A stretch of DNA of 37,979 nt. Origin: a virus. Location: the IMG/VR virus record IMGVR_UViG_3300023174_000353, positions 1-37,979 of that record, one strand, 5' to 3'. The notes under the pieces are model-generated. The model searched no databases, had not been told where the DNA came from, and worked only from the letters and a program-made list of their open reading frames with translations. A program made the translations under genes and the position numbers. Shown here piece by piece: positions 21,858-31,404 of this stretch (positions within the stretch are counted from its first letter, which is position 1; every line of letters begins with the position of its first letter).

Positions 21858-24800
21858 TAGTCTACCTCTGCTGCAAGTTTATCTTCAAAAATTCTGGAGA
21901 ACTCTGGGGTTTGTTGAACAAGTACTTGTGCAATACTACTCAACCAGTCGCGAAGCGGTTGCGCTTTGTCTGATGCGAGTGACTTGAGGTTGTTTGAACC
22001 AGCCTTAGCGAGGGCTTTGTCGCGGGCGTTAAGGTATTGGCTTACCGCACTGGCAACATCATTGTTTTTAAGACGGTCATCTTGAACAATGTTTTTCAGT
22101 TCGCTGATGGTGTTTTCAAATTCTCCTGGGTTGAAGTCTGGTTTGACTGGGAATCCAGGGTATTTGCTATTGAGGTATACACGCCATTGGTTGAGCCAAT
22201 CTCGTTGTTCGGTGCTGAGTTTGTCGCCAAGCATGTTACGCTTTTCACGGTAGATAGACATGCCAATTCGTTTTTCTGCGCCAGCAACCATTTCTGCGGC
22301 ACTCAAACGACGACGTTCACCGCGTTGCAGTTGACGGTTGTAGGTTTCAAACGAGAAGTCGTCACCGCCTGGGGCAAAGTATCCTGCCGTTTTCTTGTAT
22401 TGGTCCATCAGTTCAGAGTTGTTGCGTGCCCATGTTCCAAAGGCTTCAGAGGTTTCTAGACCACCAGCGATGGCTTCTGTCTTATGACCGAGATACGAGA
22501 AAGCGTTTTCACCAAACTTTTTGATGAATTCTGCTACTGCGGTGTCAGGGTTTTCGGCTTGCAGGTCATAATATGCTTGTGCGATTGTGCTTGCAATAGC
22601 GTCACCGCCTTTTGCTTCTACACGGAAGTCAATTTGTGGTGATGTTGGACCTGTGAATTGGAATAGTGCACGGATTCCAGCAAGGATTTGTGCTTGACGG
22701 CGTGAGTCGGCATACATTTTTGCTACTTCGTTCGGGTCGGTCATGTCATAGTTGCCGCTTGCAACATGGTATTTGACTGTTTCGGCGTAGGTGTTGCCGT
22801 ATACAGTTGCCATGTTTGTTTCATCGGCTTTGATTGCTTCATAGCCACGACGTGCCCAACCTGGGACTAGACCTGTGACAGTTTGATTGCCGTATGGCAA
22901 TATCATTTTGCGAACAAAGTCTAACTTGGGGGTGTCTGGTAGTAGTTCACTGGCTGCGATTTGGGCTACTGGACCCACACCTGGAAGGTTGGCTACTTGG
23001 AATGCGCCTTTCATTGGAAAAGCAAGCAGTGGACCTGCCCATCCGCCGACTGGGAAGTGGAACATGCTGGTGTTGTTGAGTGGGTCGCGTCCGAACCAGC
23101 CTGCGAATGCGTTGTCTGGGTCATTGTTGTAGTTCGCTGCGTTGTATGCCAGTTGTGTTTTGCGGATGCGCGATGGGTCTTCTAGCAGGTAGTTGGTGTA
23201 TTTGCCAAGTGTTTCTCGGAATGCTGTAGCGAATGGTGCAACGATACGCAGCATGTCTTCAAGATTGCTCTTGCTATGGGCATCATAAAGGATTCGTTGT
23301 AGTTCGTGTGTAGCGAATGCGCCTGCGTGTTGTTCCAATTCAGCGACCGTTCCGTCACCAGTTGCTACGTTCCCAAATATCTTGTTATAGATTTGTTCGT
23401 TTCCAACATATTTTTCTGCGGTTACATTGCCGCGTTTGCCTACTGATTCAAGGTCTGCGTTGAGCATTTCAACATAGCGGTCTACATTTGAACGCAAGGT
23501 TGATTGTTCTGCGGCGGATAGCAAGTGAGCGTTATCTGCAACTTCTTTGTAGAATGCTTGACGCCATAGTGGTGAGCGTTCCATTTTGTGTTGTGCTGTT
23601 CCAACAAGACCATTAAAAAACCATTTGACACCCATGTCCATCATCTTGGAAATCTTGTCAAGACCTTTAGTCTTACCAGGTTCAACACGATTCGCGCGAC
23701 GAACTATTTGTGCAAGTTGACCTTGGTTGCCCTTATAATCCAAGTGTTCACGAAGCGCTCTGGTTCCTAGCAATGCTGGGTCTTTTTCACGTTTGGTAAA
23801 TGCTGCACCTGGTGCTACTGGTTGAATTTCTGCTTGTTCCATTGGGATGGTTGAGCCAGGGTTGAATGGGTCTGGAACTTCCACGGTGTCAATGCGTGTG
23901 ATGATTCCTTCTTTTACTTTTCCATCACGGGTCAATCCTATTTCTACGGTTGCTCCGACACCACGACCACGTGAGTTAGGTGCATATGTGACAGTGTCAA
24001 GTCTTGCTGTTTCTCGTGGTGCAATACGTACTTCATCTGCTGGTAAACCTGTTCGTCCACCGCCAATGTTTTCCATTAGTGGAACGCGGTCATGTCCAAC
24101 GATGAATTGTAGGTCGGCGTCTATTGCTCCTTCTTGTAGGTCGCCACGCAGAATGTTTGATACTTCTGCAGAGGCTTGACGTTCTACCCAGTTTGATAAA
24201 CGTTGTGTGTCGGTAAGGTCGCCAAGGTCGTCTAGGAATATGTGTTTGCCTGTTACTGGGTCGGCAACACGACGCCCGTTCTTGTAGTGGTCAAGTATCC
24301 ATTTACGGGCTTTAGCACCATCTGGACTGCTGAGGTATTCGTTTACTCGTGCTACGCGTTCTTCTGGTCCAAGATGCCAGTAACGGGCTAGGACGCTCAT
24401 AACTGGGTCTGTGGCAATAGCACCCATTCCATCTATGTAACCAATGGTATGTGCTGTTTGGTCGTTTCCACGGTTTACTAGACCGAAGTGTTCGTTGCGA
24501 ACTAAACTTTGATTGGCGCTGTACGGGTCTTGAATGTTTCGGTATACGTTTGAACTGGTTGATGCTGCGTGTTCAGTAAGAATGTCAGTTGAGTATTGTG
24601 TTGCAAATTCTGGTCCGATGTCTTCATATACTTTTGCTCCACCGTTTTCTGCTTCGGTGAGGGCGCCAATGAATCGGTTTCCAAGCATTGTTTGCATAAA
24701 TTGAAATGGATGCGAGAAGAACCCTTGGTATCCGCTTGCAGCGATTCGGATGTGGGAGTCAATCATGTTTCGGACAATGAAACCGCCTGTTGCTAGAACT

Positions 24801-26758
24801 GCTGGTTTCCATACTTCTTGTTGGAACTGTTCTACTGCACCTAGGACAGTGTTGACATCGCCTTCTTTGTTGCGTAAGAAGGTTTTGCCGTCAAAGCCAA
24901 ATTTTTTTAGGGCGCGATTCGTAAAAGTATTTTTTGACATTGCACGAAATTTTCTAAAATCTGGTAGCACGTGCATATCGTCAATCATTTGAACGAGCGC
25001 TGCAGCATCATTGAACTGTAAACGTTGTAGTTCTTCTGGGCTAAATTTTTCTTCAAGACGTGCTAGTTGTTCTTCTGGTAGATATTCGCGTAGCATCGCA
25101 AATGCTCCACCGTCCATTGGTTGTCCAGTGGCATCGTTGGCAAATGCTCGCATGTTAGCGATGTCTTCTTTTACTTTTTCGTATGCTGCTTTAGAAATGG
25201 ACTTGTCACCACCAACATGGTCGGTGATGGTGTCTAGAAAGCCGAGGAATAGTTCTTCTGTTTTGGTTCGGCGTGTAGCGGTGTTTGGGTCGCTCATTAC
25301 CTTCATTGCTTCAGCCATGATGTTGTCGTAAGCACCAGGGTTGGCGGTATGGATGCCCATTGCCTTCATGTATTTGCTAAGTGTGTATACCGTTTTGGTT
25401 CGGTCAATACCAGTGGTTGTTCTAATAAGCGATTCGTTTGGTATCTCTGAGAAGAATCTGCTGTTGCGAAGGTTGCGGTATAGAGGTACTTGTTCTTTGA
25501 TGTATTGACCGATGGTTGAGCCGCGTACGTCGGTAATGTTTTTTAGTCCGCGCATGTCTTCGGCAGGGATGCCCAAGGTTGACAACGAACCTAGTGTTGC
25601 TTTGACTTTTAGTGGGTCGTCAGCGTTGGCGAACATCATGGCTACTTCAGGGGTGATTGAACCCTCTGGCATGTCTTCCATGATTTTGAGTGCGGCAAGA
25701 CGGCGTTCTGTTTCTGCTGCTTCACCAGTCAAACCTTTTGTGGCGATGTTGTCTGATGCAGATTTTGCGTATCCAGCGAAACGTTCAGCAAAACGTTGTG
25801 CAGGTTTGCTCCTGTCAAACCATCTAAAGAAGTCTGAGTCGCGGAATGCTGCTGACTCTGCGCTGGTTAGTCCTGCAGCACCGCGTGCCACTTTGGCTGC
25901 TGATGCTGCTTCTGCTTTTGTGATTCCAGGGAGTACTTCTGATGTGACAATTCCACGGTCTACTAATTGTTTTGCAAGTGCTTTAGTTGCTGTCTTAGTA
26001 CCGTAAAGACCTTTGATTCCTTTTGTGCCTTCTTCTGCAAGTTCTACGGCGCTAACTGTTCTTGCTGCTTTGAGCGCTTGACCTGCATACATGGTTGGGT
26101 CTGCATAAATGTTTACAGCACCGTCAATGAAGCCTGAGAGTAGTGAGTATTCGCGTGAGCCTGGGGTGAATACGATGTCTGCTGCACCACGTCCAATGGT
26201 CCATGCGTGGTCGTTAATGGTTCCACGGAATTCGCGGGCGCGTCGTGCTTGGTTGTCTGCGGCTTCACCACCGAAAAAGAATCCTTGTCCAGCGTTTTCG
26301 CCTGACACCATTGTTCCAAGTTGTGTTGACTTGAACCATCCGTCTACACCGTTTGGGTCGTTCTTTGAGAATGCTTGTGACGCAATGTTTTGTGCAAGGT
26401 CTGGTGTGAATTGCAATGCAGCGAATGCGTAACGTGATGCTGTTTTTACTTTGTTGTAAACGTTACGTTCAAACCATGACTGGTTAGATGGTTTGTTTGG
26501 GGTATTGGTTGTGACGTATTGTTTTCCTGCAACGCTTGATATTGCGTCTGTTGCTTGTTGTGATGCGCCACCTTTTGCCATAGACAAAATGACACTGGCT
26601 GGGACCCATGGTGATTGCTTATAGATTTGTGCAACTGCTTCAGCCTGTTGCGATGTAACAGTTTTAGCAATTTTTGCTTGATTCGCTATGGTGTCCTGTG
26701 CGGACTTGTTGTTGTTTGCATTGTCTACTGAGTCAAATGGGTTAAAAAAATTGAGCAT
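21857..26758 (-). CDS. Giant internal/ejection virion protein (1633 aa)
   Basis: The largest gene in the window. The product is mainly helical, starts with a Gln/Ala-rich segment (LPFDSVD-like NPFDSVDNANNN, then AVAQIYKQSPWVPASVILSMA), and contains GFIDGAVNIYADPTMYAG, TGGFIVRNMIDSHIRIAASGYQG, RNPLNN-like GRDPLNNTSMFHFPVGGWAGPLLAFPMKGAFQVA (a weakly hydrophobic stretch) and PFATAFRETLGKYTNYLLEDP. I see no polymerase, protease or lytic motif. Size, position after the portal and amphipathic hydrophobic stretches suggest a protein that crosses the envelope with the DNA, comparable in role to T7 gp16. A tape measure is less likely because no tube protein is present. Confidence 0.5.
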   Translation of the reverse strand: MLNFFNPFDSVDNANNNKSAQDTIANQAKIAKTVTSQQAEAVAQIYKQSPWVPASVILSMAKGGASQQATDAISSVAGKQYVTTNTPNKPSNQSWFERNVYNKVKTASRYAFAALQFTPDLAQNIASQAFSKNDPNGVDGWFKSTQLGTMVSGENAGQGFFFGGEAADNQARRAREFRGTINDHAWTIGRGAADIVFTPGSREYSLLSGFIDGAVNIYADPTMYAGQALKAARTVSAVELAEEGTKGIKGLYGTKTATKALAKQLVDRGIVTSEVLPGITKAEAASAAKVARGAAGLTSAESAAFRDSDFFRWFDRSKPAQRFAERFAGYAKSASDNIATKGLTGEAAETERRLAALKIMEDMPEGSITPEVAMMFANADDPLKVKATLGSLSTLGIPAEDMRGLKNITDVRGSTIGQYIKEQVPLYRNLRNSRFFSEIPNESLIRTTTGIDRTKTVYTLSKYMKAMGIHTANPGAYDNIMAEAMKVMSDPNTATRRTKTEELFLGFLDTITDHVGGDKSISKAAYEKVKEDIANMRAFANDATGQPMDGGAFAMLREYLPEEQLARLEEKFSPEELQRLQFNDAAALVQMIDDMHVLPDFRKFRAMSKNTFTNRALKKFGFDGKTFLRNKEGDVNTVLGAVEQFQQEVWKPAVLATGGFIVRNMIDSHIRIAASGYQGFFSHPFQFMQTMLGNRFIGALTEAENGGAKVYEDIGPEFATQYSTDILTEHAASTSSNVYRNIQDPYSANQSLVRNEHFGLVNRGNDQTAHTIGYIDGMGAIATDPVMSVLARYWHLGPEERVARVNEYLSSPDGAKARKWILDHYKNGRRVADPVTGKHIFLDDLGDLTDTQRLSNWVERQASAEVSNILRGDLQEGAIDADLQFIVGHDRVPLMENIGGGRTGLPADEVRIAPRETARLDTVTYAPNSRGRGVGATVEIGLTRDGKVKEGIITRIDTVEVPDPFNPGSTIPMEQAEIQPVAPGAAFTKREKDPALLGTRALREHLDYKGNQGQLAQIVRRANRVEPGKTKGLDKISKMMDMGVKWFFNGLVGTAQHKMERSPLWRQAFYKEVADNAHLLSAAEQSTLRSNVDRYVEMLNADLESVGKRGNVTAEKYVGNEQIYNKIFGNVATGDGTVAELEQHAGAFATHELQRILYDAHSKSNLEDMLRIVAPFATAFRETLGKYTNYLLEDPSRIRKTQLAYNAANYNNDPDNAFAGWFGRDPLNNTSMFHFPVGGWAGPLLAFPMKGAFQVANLPGVGPVAQIAASELLPDTPKLDFVRKMILPYGNQTVTGLVPGWARRGYEAIKADETNMATVYGNTYAETVKYHVASGNYDMTDPNEVAKMYADSRRQAQILAGIRALFQFTGPTSPQIDFRVEAKGGDAIASTIAQAYYDLQAENPDTAVAEFIKKFGENAFSYLGHKTEAIAGGLETSEAFGTWARNNSELMDQYKKTAGYFAPGGDDFSFETYNRQLQRGERRRLSAAEMVAGAEKRIGMSIYREKRNMLGDKLSTEQRDWLNQWRVYLNSKYPGFPVKPDFNPGEFENTISELKNIVQDDRLKNNDVASAVSQYLNARDKALAKAGSNNLKSLASDKAQPLRDWLSSIAQVLVQQTPEFSRIFEDKLAAEVD

Positions 26759-27156
26759 TAGTACCCTTCACGGATGTATGAGTCCAACATGTTTGCTAAA
26801 TCTTCATTAGGGTATTGGGAGTAGAGTGCGCGTAGTTCGTCAAGGATTGGGTCGGCGTTGCGTGGTCCCATGTATTGCATTCCTTGTGGGGTTGGTCCTG
26901 GTCCGAATGGTGCGCCAGCGGTGAGTGGTTCTTGTGGGCGTTCTGTTGGACGGTTTAGTGGTCCTAGTGCGCCTGGGGCTACTCGTGGTTGTGGTGTAGC
27001 GGTTGGTGCTACGGCTGTTGGTGGGGCTGCCATTGGTACTGCGCGTTGTGCAGCAAGTTGTTTTCCTGCTTCACCATAGGTTTGTCCTGTGGCTGCTTTT
27101 GCTGGAAGTTTTGCTGTGTTGCGAAGGTCTGAACGATTTGGGTATTGCTTTGCCAT
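26758..27156 (-). CDS. Proline/alanine-rich small structural protein
   Basis: 132 aa. A low-complexity Pro/Ala/Gly region (about 35-100) is followed by a conserved-looking helix (ADPILDELRALYSQYPNEDLANMLDSYIREGY). The end of the portal protein is also Pro/Gly/Ala-rich, so both may lie in the same flexible part of the particle. It joins the portal gene and the giant gene with one-base overlaps. Function unknown. Confidence 0.5.
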   Translation of the reverse strand: MAKQYPNRSDLRNTAKLPAKAATGQTYGEAGKQLAAQRAVPMAAPPTAVAPTATPQPRVAPGALGPLNRPTERPQEPLTAGAPFGPGPTPQGMQYMGPRNADPILDELRALYSQYPNEDLANMLDSYIREGY

Positions 27157-28979
27157 TAACCTAACCTACCTGCTAGTGAGAGTACGCCTCCAGGTGTTCC
27201 TGGTTGTGCTGCTGCTCCTGCAGGTGGTCCGCCAAGTTTTGACAGTAATCCTTCTACACCGCCAGGTCCAGGTGCTGTTGGTGCTTCTGCACCCATTCCT
27301 GGCATTGCTAGTCCTGGTTGTGCTTCTGGGGAACCTGCAGGTACTGCTGTTGCTTGACGTTTCTGTGCGCGTTCGTTTGTGCGACGTACTGCTTCATAGA
27401 GTGGCACGTTTTCTACCGTGGTGAGTCGTGTCAGGTAAGCAAGGTCGTCTGGTTGGTATGGTCCGTTAGGGTCTGCGGCTTGTGTTTGGATTGAGGACAG
27501 TAACGCGGCTTCTACGGATTCTGCGGTGATGCGGTCTTTTTCCATTTCTGGGTCTGAGATGAGTGGGTCGGCTTCTCGTGCGGATTCTTTGGACATGAGT
27601 CCCGTTCCGAGGCGCTGTCCGAGTCCTACGATGAGTCCGTTGACGTCTGCACCTGATGATGGATAGTTGACGTAGTGAAAGTCTGTTTCCCAAATTTTGT
27701 TTGGAACGTAATCTATACGTCCGCTTGATTGGCGTCCTGGCATGAAAAATGATTTTGATGCGTTACCCCAATAGGCTTTTTCTATTGCGATAGCAATTTT
27801 GTCTTCTTCAAGGATGGATTGGGCGAAGATTGCTTGGGCTTCTTGTACGCGGAAGTCTACGGTTGCTGAGAGGATGGATTCGCCGCGGCGACCTGTACGG
27901 ATGTTTGTTCCTGATTCGCCACCGAACTCTGCAGGGATTGCACCTTCAAGACGTTCTTGACGTTCTAGTCGGTCTAATGCAACATCGGTTTTGTATCCTG
28001 GATTTGATTGCAACTGTTGAATGTCGCCACCTTTAACGACACCAAGTTGTCCTGTTTTGCCGTCAGCGATTTGTAGGATTTCTGGGTTTTCTCCTGGGCG
28101 TGCTACGAGGTATTCGTCGGGGAAGATGCCGCGTTCAATTGCAATTTCGGTGAGTGCTTGTAAACGTGCACGGGTGTAGTACATGCCCATGACGCCATCA
28201 AATTGTCCTTTTGGTAGGTCTAGTGTGATGCGTTGTGGGACTACTGCTAGTGGCATGCCTGTTCGGTTGGCGATGCGTTCTAGTTCTACTACTTCTAAGC
28301 CTGCTCGTTCTTCGGGTGAGAGTGTTTCGGTGTTCTCTGGTCCCATTACGCAGCAAACTATTTCGTTACTATCTACGTATTCAATGACAACATATTGGGT
28401 GTCAAAGCGAACTTTGCCCATGCGGAGTTTGCCGATGACTTTGTCACCGTAGTTGTCTATGAGCCATGATGCTGGCTTCATGTAGGTGAAGATGCAGTCG
28501 TCTGGGACTAGGTTGTCTGGGTCATCTGATGGTGCATAGTAGGTGTCTAGTGGGTTGCGGACAGTCCATTTTGGTTGCAGGGTTTTGAAGTCTGGGCGGA
28601 GCATGACTGGTGCGCTGGAGTATGCGAGTAGGTGGCGTGCGCGGCGTCGCATTTTCATGTCCATTTTGTTGTGGTCCCACATGGACAGCATTGCTTTGCG
28701 GCGAACACGTGACATTTCTTTGCTACGCTCGTTGCCTTCTTTTACTGGTGGGAAGAATGGCATTGGCATTGTTGATGCGACACGCATGGATGTTTGGTCT
28801 AAGCCTTGTACGAGTAGGTTGGCTGTTGAGGTGCGTGCGTTTCTGTCTAGTTCGTTGAGTGGTACTATGACGTCGCCGTTTGCTAGGTCGCGGACTCGTC
28901 GCATTTGTGCAAGTACTGGACCTTGTGAGTCTCTGCGCGACTTGTAAAGCGAAACAATTTGTTCAACGGTTATTGCCAC
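27156..28979 (-). CDS. Portal protein
   Basis: 607 aa, GTG start with AAAGG upstream. Position directly after the large terminase, length, and the mixture of helical N-terminus (YKSRRDSQGPVLAQMRRVRDLANGD), a middle wing domain (WTVRNPLDTYYAPSDDPD) and long stem helices (RLERQERLEGAIPAEFGG, SATVDFRVQEAQAIFAQSILEEDKIAIAIEKAY) match podoviral portals. The last 70 residues are a disordered Pro/Gly/Ala tail. It forms the DNA gate and nucleates assembly. The assignment rests on context and general pattern. Confidence 0.75.
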   Translation of the reverse strand: MAITVEQIVSLYKSRRDSQGPVLAQMRRVRDLANGDVIVPLNELDRNARTSTANLLVQGLDQTSMRVASTMPMPFFPPVKEGNERSKEMSRVRRKAMLSMWDHNKMDMKMRRRARHLLAYSSAPVMLRPDFKTLQPKWTVRNPLDTYYAPSDDPDNLVPDDCIFTYMKPASWLIDNYGDKVIGKLRMGKVRFDTQYVVIEYVDSNEIVCCVMGPENTETLSPEERAGLEVVELERIANRTGMPLAVVPQRITLDLPKGQFDGVMGMYYTRARLQALTEIAIERGIFPDEYLVARPGENPEILQIADGKTGQLGVVKGGDIQQLQSNPGYKTDVALDRLERQERLEGAIPAEFGGESGTNIRTGRRGESILSATVDFRVQEAQAIFAQSILEEDKIAIAIEKAYWGNASKSFFMPGRQSSGRIDYVPNKIWETDFHYVNYPSSGADVNGLIVGLGQRLGTGLMSKESAREADPLISDPEMEKDRITAESVEAALLSSIQTQAADPNGPYQPDDLAYLTRLTTVENVPLYEAVRRTNERAQKRQATAVPAGSPEAQPGLAMPGMGAEAPTAPGPGGVEGLLSKLGGPPAGAAAQPGTPGGVLSLAGRLG

Positions 28980-29031
28980 TAATCAACCTTTATGTTTGAG
29001 ACCTGTGTGTCTTATAGCATACACATAACTG

Positions 29032-31005
29032 TTATATCCATGATGGACGCCATTGTCTTGGTGGCTTTTTGTGTGTGGTGAGGTTCGGTGCATGGAGACA
29101 GGCGAACCATAATGCCATTGCGAGGTCTGTTCCGTTTTTTTTGTCGCGGGTCCATTTGCATAGTTCGTCTACTAGTGCGAGTGTTTTCCAGTTTCCTCGC
29201 ATTGTTGGTAGTCGGAGTGCGCCTGAACGTGCGAGTGGTGGTAGGACTGCTTCTATTCCTAGGTTTTGGTCTAGTTTGTTGCGTGATGTGGTGTGTGGGA
29301 GGATGTTTACTCCCCATTTGGCTGTCCATTTGCGGACGAAGTCGTGTTGGAGTAGGAATCTTTGGGCTGCGTTGATTTCTACGATGATGTGGGAGACGGG
29401 GTAGCCGAGGTATTGGGCGCGTTCGCACCATTCTTGGAGGATTCCTGAGAAGGTGCTGTCGGTTGTGTTGTATCCGAGGAGGTTTTCTGCGGTGAGTTTG
29501 GTTCTTTGGATGTCTATGATGTGATACAGGTTGTGTTCTGGTTGGTAGAGCATCCAGATGAGTCCCCAGAATTGGGTTGGGGATGGGTCAATGCTGATGA
29601 TGGAGATGACTGGGGCGCGTAATCCTGGTGGGATGTGCTCGGGTAGGCGTTCGTTGTCTACGCAGCCTTGGTATAGGACGCCGTCTTGTCCTAGTCCTCC
29701 AGTAATCCAGGTTCTATCAACAAGATATGTTTCGTCGGCGAGGTCTTCTTGTTGGTAGATGACGCGGAAGCGCTCATTGTTTGAAGAACGGAGATACGAG
29801 AGGTCTTTCCACGAGAGCCTTTTCGGGTCCAGTAGCGGTCCGTCAGGGTAAGCAGCCGAGTCAAGACGCCTGGACTTAGGACCAGTATCCAGGTCTTCGT
29901 AGTACGCCTTGTAAATAATATGCTTATATTTTTGTTTCTTGGTGGGTTCAGGCTTCTCAAGCACTGTGGAAGCCGTGACATCTTCGCCATCATAATCGTC
30001 CTCGTCTAGGTCGTACGTTACTTTATTAAGACAGTGGGCATAAAGGTCTCCTGAGCCGAGTCTTTGTCCGACTACAACTAAGGTTCCGCCTGGGTCTACA
30101 CGGGCTTCTGCCATTGAGTCCCAGCGTTCTAGGAGTTTGTCGCGGGCTGTGGATTCTCTAGCGTTTTCGGTGGAGGCTACGTCGTCAAAGAGGCAGAGGT
30201 CTGCACGGTGTCCGATGAACTCTGCATCTATACCGTATGCGCGGACGGTTGGTTCTTTGTTGTCTAGCCCGTTGCCGTCTAGTTGTTCTACGATGAATTC
30301 TTCTGCACGCCATAGCGCACCTTTGTCTGCGGGTTTGAAGCGTCCGTAGTCTATAGAGAGGCATCCTTGTGCGTCTTGGGCTAATCCTTTTTTGGCTAGT
30401 TCGGTGTCTGCGAGCATTGGGTTGGGGCGTTCTAGGGTTTCGCGGATTCGGCGGCTGTACATTTTGGCTAGGTTTTGGTTAGCGGAGCCGATGAGTACAC
30501 GGATGGCACGGTTCTTTACGATTGCCCATACTGCGACATCATGGAATAGGGTTGATTTTCCTGCTCCTGGTGGCACATTCAAACAGATGAATTCTTTTTC
30601 TTCGCTGTCTAGGGATTTAACGATTTCTATTGCGGCTTCTACTTGCCATGGGGAGGACACTCGTCCTAAGTAATACTCTCTGAAGAATTGGAAGTCTTCT
30701 AAACCACGTTGTGCTTCAGGTGTTAGACGGTCTAATGGTATGGCTGGTGGTAAATCGCCTGCTTCAGCCAAGTCCATTGCGGCTTCCCATTGGACGCCAC
30801 CTTGACGACGGGTATGTTTGGTGAGTTCTATTGCTGCGACATCTGCGTTTGCTTTGGCTACTTTAGATTTTTTTATCCAGTTGTAACCTGTGTTGGGGTG
30901 AACACCTGCGATGCGGCATGCGTCTAGGGTTGTGTGTCCTGAGTGGATTGCTTGCCAGAAACGTGCTTTGTCGTTTGCTGGTACTTTACGTATTCCCTGT
31001 GCCAT
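29032..31005 (-). CDS. terL: Large terminase with fused N-terminal HTH
   Basis: 657 aa from the ATG at 31005; an earlier GTG would add 38 unlikely residues. Residues about 10-50 are a helix-turn-helix (TTLDACRIAGVHPNTGYNWIKKS) of the kind usually in small terminases. The ATPase has Walker A VPPGAGKST (about 144-152), Walker B LCLFDDVA (DD at 274-275) and a VVVGQR coupling segment. The nuclease has ISIDPSPTQFWG, IIVEINAAQRF and a late TDLAMALW, giving the D, E and D metal ligands. It cuts and pumps DNA into the head. No separate small terminase gene is seen. Confidence 0.85.
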   Translation of the reverse strand: MAQGIRKVPANDKARFWQAIHSGHTTLDACRIAGVHPNTGYNWIKKSKVAKANADVAAIELTKHTRRQGGVQWEAAMDLAEAGDLPPAIPLDRLTPEAQRGLEDFQFFREYYLGRVSSPWQVEAAIEIVKSLDSEEKEFICLNVPPGAGKSTLFHDVAVWAIVKNRAIRVLIGSANQNLAKMYSRRIRETLERPNPMLADTELAKKGLAQDAQGCLSIDYGRFKPADKGALWRAEEFIVEQLDGNGLDNKEPTVRAYGIDAEFIGHRADLCLFDDVASTENARESTARDKLLERWDSMAEARVDPGGTLVVVGQRLGSGDLYAHCLNKVTYDLDEDDYDGEDVTASTVLEKPEPTKKQKYKHIIYKAYYEDLDTGPKSRRLDSAAYPDGPLLDPKRLSWKDLSYLRSSNNERFRVIYQQEDLADETYLVDRTWITGGLGQDGVLYQGCVDNERLPEHIPPGLRAPVISIISIDPSPTQFWGLIWMLYQPEHNLYHIIDIQRTKLTAENLLGYNTTDSTFSGILQEWCERAQYLGYPVSHIIVEINAAQRFLLQHDFVRKWTAKWGVNILPHTTSRNKLDQNLGIEAVLPPLARSGALRLPTMRGNWKTLALVDELCKWTRDKKNGTDLAMALWFACLHAPNLTTHKKPPRQWRPSWI

Positions 31006-31030
31006 CTGTGTTGTGCAGGTTAGCAGATGT

Positions 31031-31058
31031 TTGCAATTTGTTTTTGTGTGTGTATACT
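31031..31058 (+). promoter_or_regulatory. Promoter for the candidate ncRNA/leader transcript
   Basis: TTGCAA (31031-31036), 16 bp, TATACT (31053-31058), reading rightwards. The -10 matches consensus at five of six bases. A start near 31065 would make a transcript of about 340 nt up to the terminator at 31404. It lies just upstream of the terminase gene, which reads the other way. Confidence 0.5.
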
Positions 31059-31064
31059 TGCTGT

Positions 31065-31404
31065 CAACTTCACAAGTCGTCACTGTCGGGAGATAGCGAT
31101 GCACGCAGGGCTGTACCACGGTTGCATGTGGCGGGGCGCAAACAGGGGAACCTGGGTTGATATCTATTCTTTGAAATAGGTAAGCAGCGTGATGAACGTC
31201 ATCTCATCAAACAAAGGTGTCGGCTAGAATAGCCACGGCGACCTTCCGCGGGGGCGGGAACTGTGGGGGAGGCACTCTTATGCTGTTTTGAGAGTTGAGC
31301 CAACGGCAGGTAAACCATCTAGCGCGCCCTAGCGGGCTTGCTCGCAAAGAAGGAGAAGCAATGTTGCTAACGTCTGACACCCTCGTTCAGTGCTTCTTTT
31401 TTTT
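31065..31404 (+). ncRNA. Candidate structured noncoding RNA or long leader, about 340 nt
   Basis: No conserved protein is encoded here. The plus-strand transcript would contain many stems: CAGG-GGAA-CCTG with a GNRA-type loop (31143-31154); an 8-bp TATCTATT/AATAGGTA stem (31161-31182); GATGA/TCATC (31191-31203); AAGGT/ACCTT enclosing GGCT/AGCC (31214-31245); GGC-ACTCT/AGAGT-GCC (31271-31301); and GCCC/GGGC with outer AGC/GCT (31321-31342). It is locally GC-rich, has a promoter in front and a U8 terminator behind. I do not recognise it as tmRNA, RNase P RNA, 6S or a riboswitch class I know. An attenuated leader for the early genes is the main alternative. Confidence 0.5.
31354..31404 (+). terminator. 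Intrinsic terminator with U8 tract
   Basis: AGAAGCA (31354-31360) pairs with TGCTTCT (31391-31397), with an inner CTGA/TCAG pairing, followed by eight T (31397-31404) and another T run at 31408-31414. The 5' arm overlaps a ribosome-site-like AAGGAG and an ATG at 31361. Confidence 0.75.

Noticed and set aside
31062-31067. TTGACA on the minus strand as -35 of a terminase promoter
   Set aside because: No acceptable -10 at 16-18 bp; the late promoter could not be placed.
31006-31119. 38-residue N-terminal extension of the terminase from a GTG codon
   Set aside because: It is Cys/Thr/His-rich with no family resemblance and would cross the divergent promoter region; the ATG at 31005 starts a normal terminase N-terminus.
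31065-31404. tmRNA, RNase P RNA or known riboswitch
   Set aside because: No tRNA-like ends, tag reading frame or GAGGAAAGTCC-type RNase P core; no TPP, cobalamin or glycine riboswitch signatures. Kept as an unassigned structured transcript.
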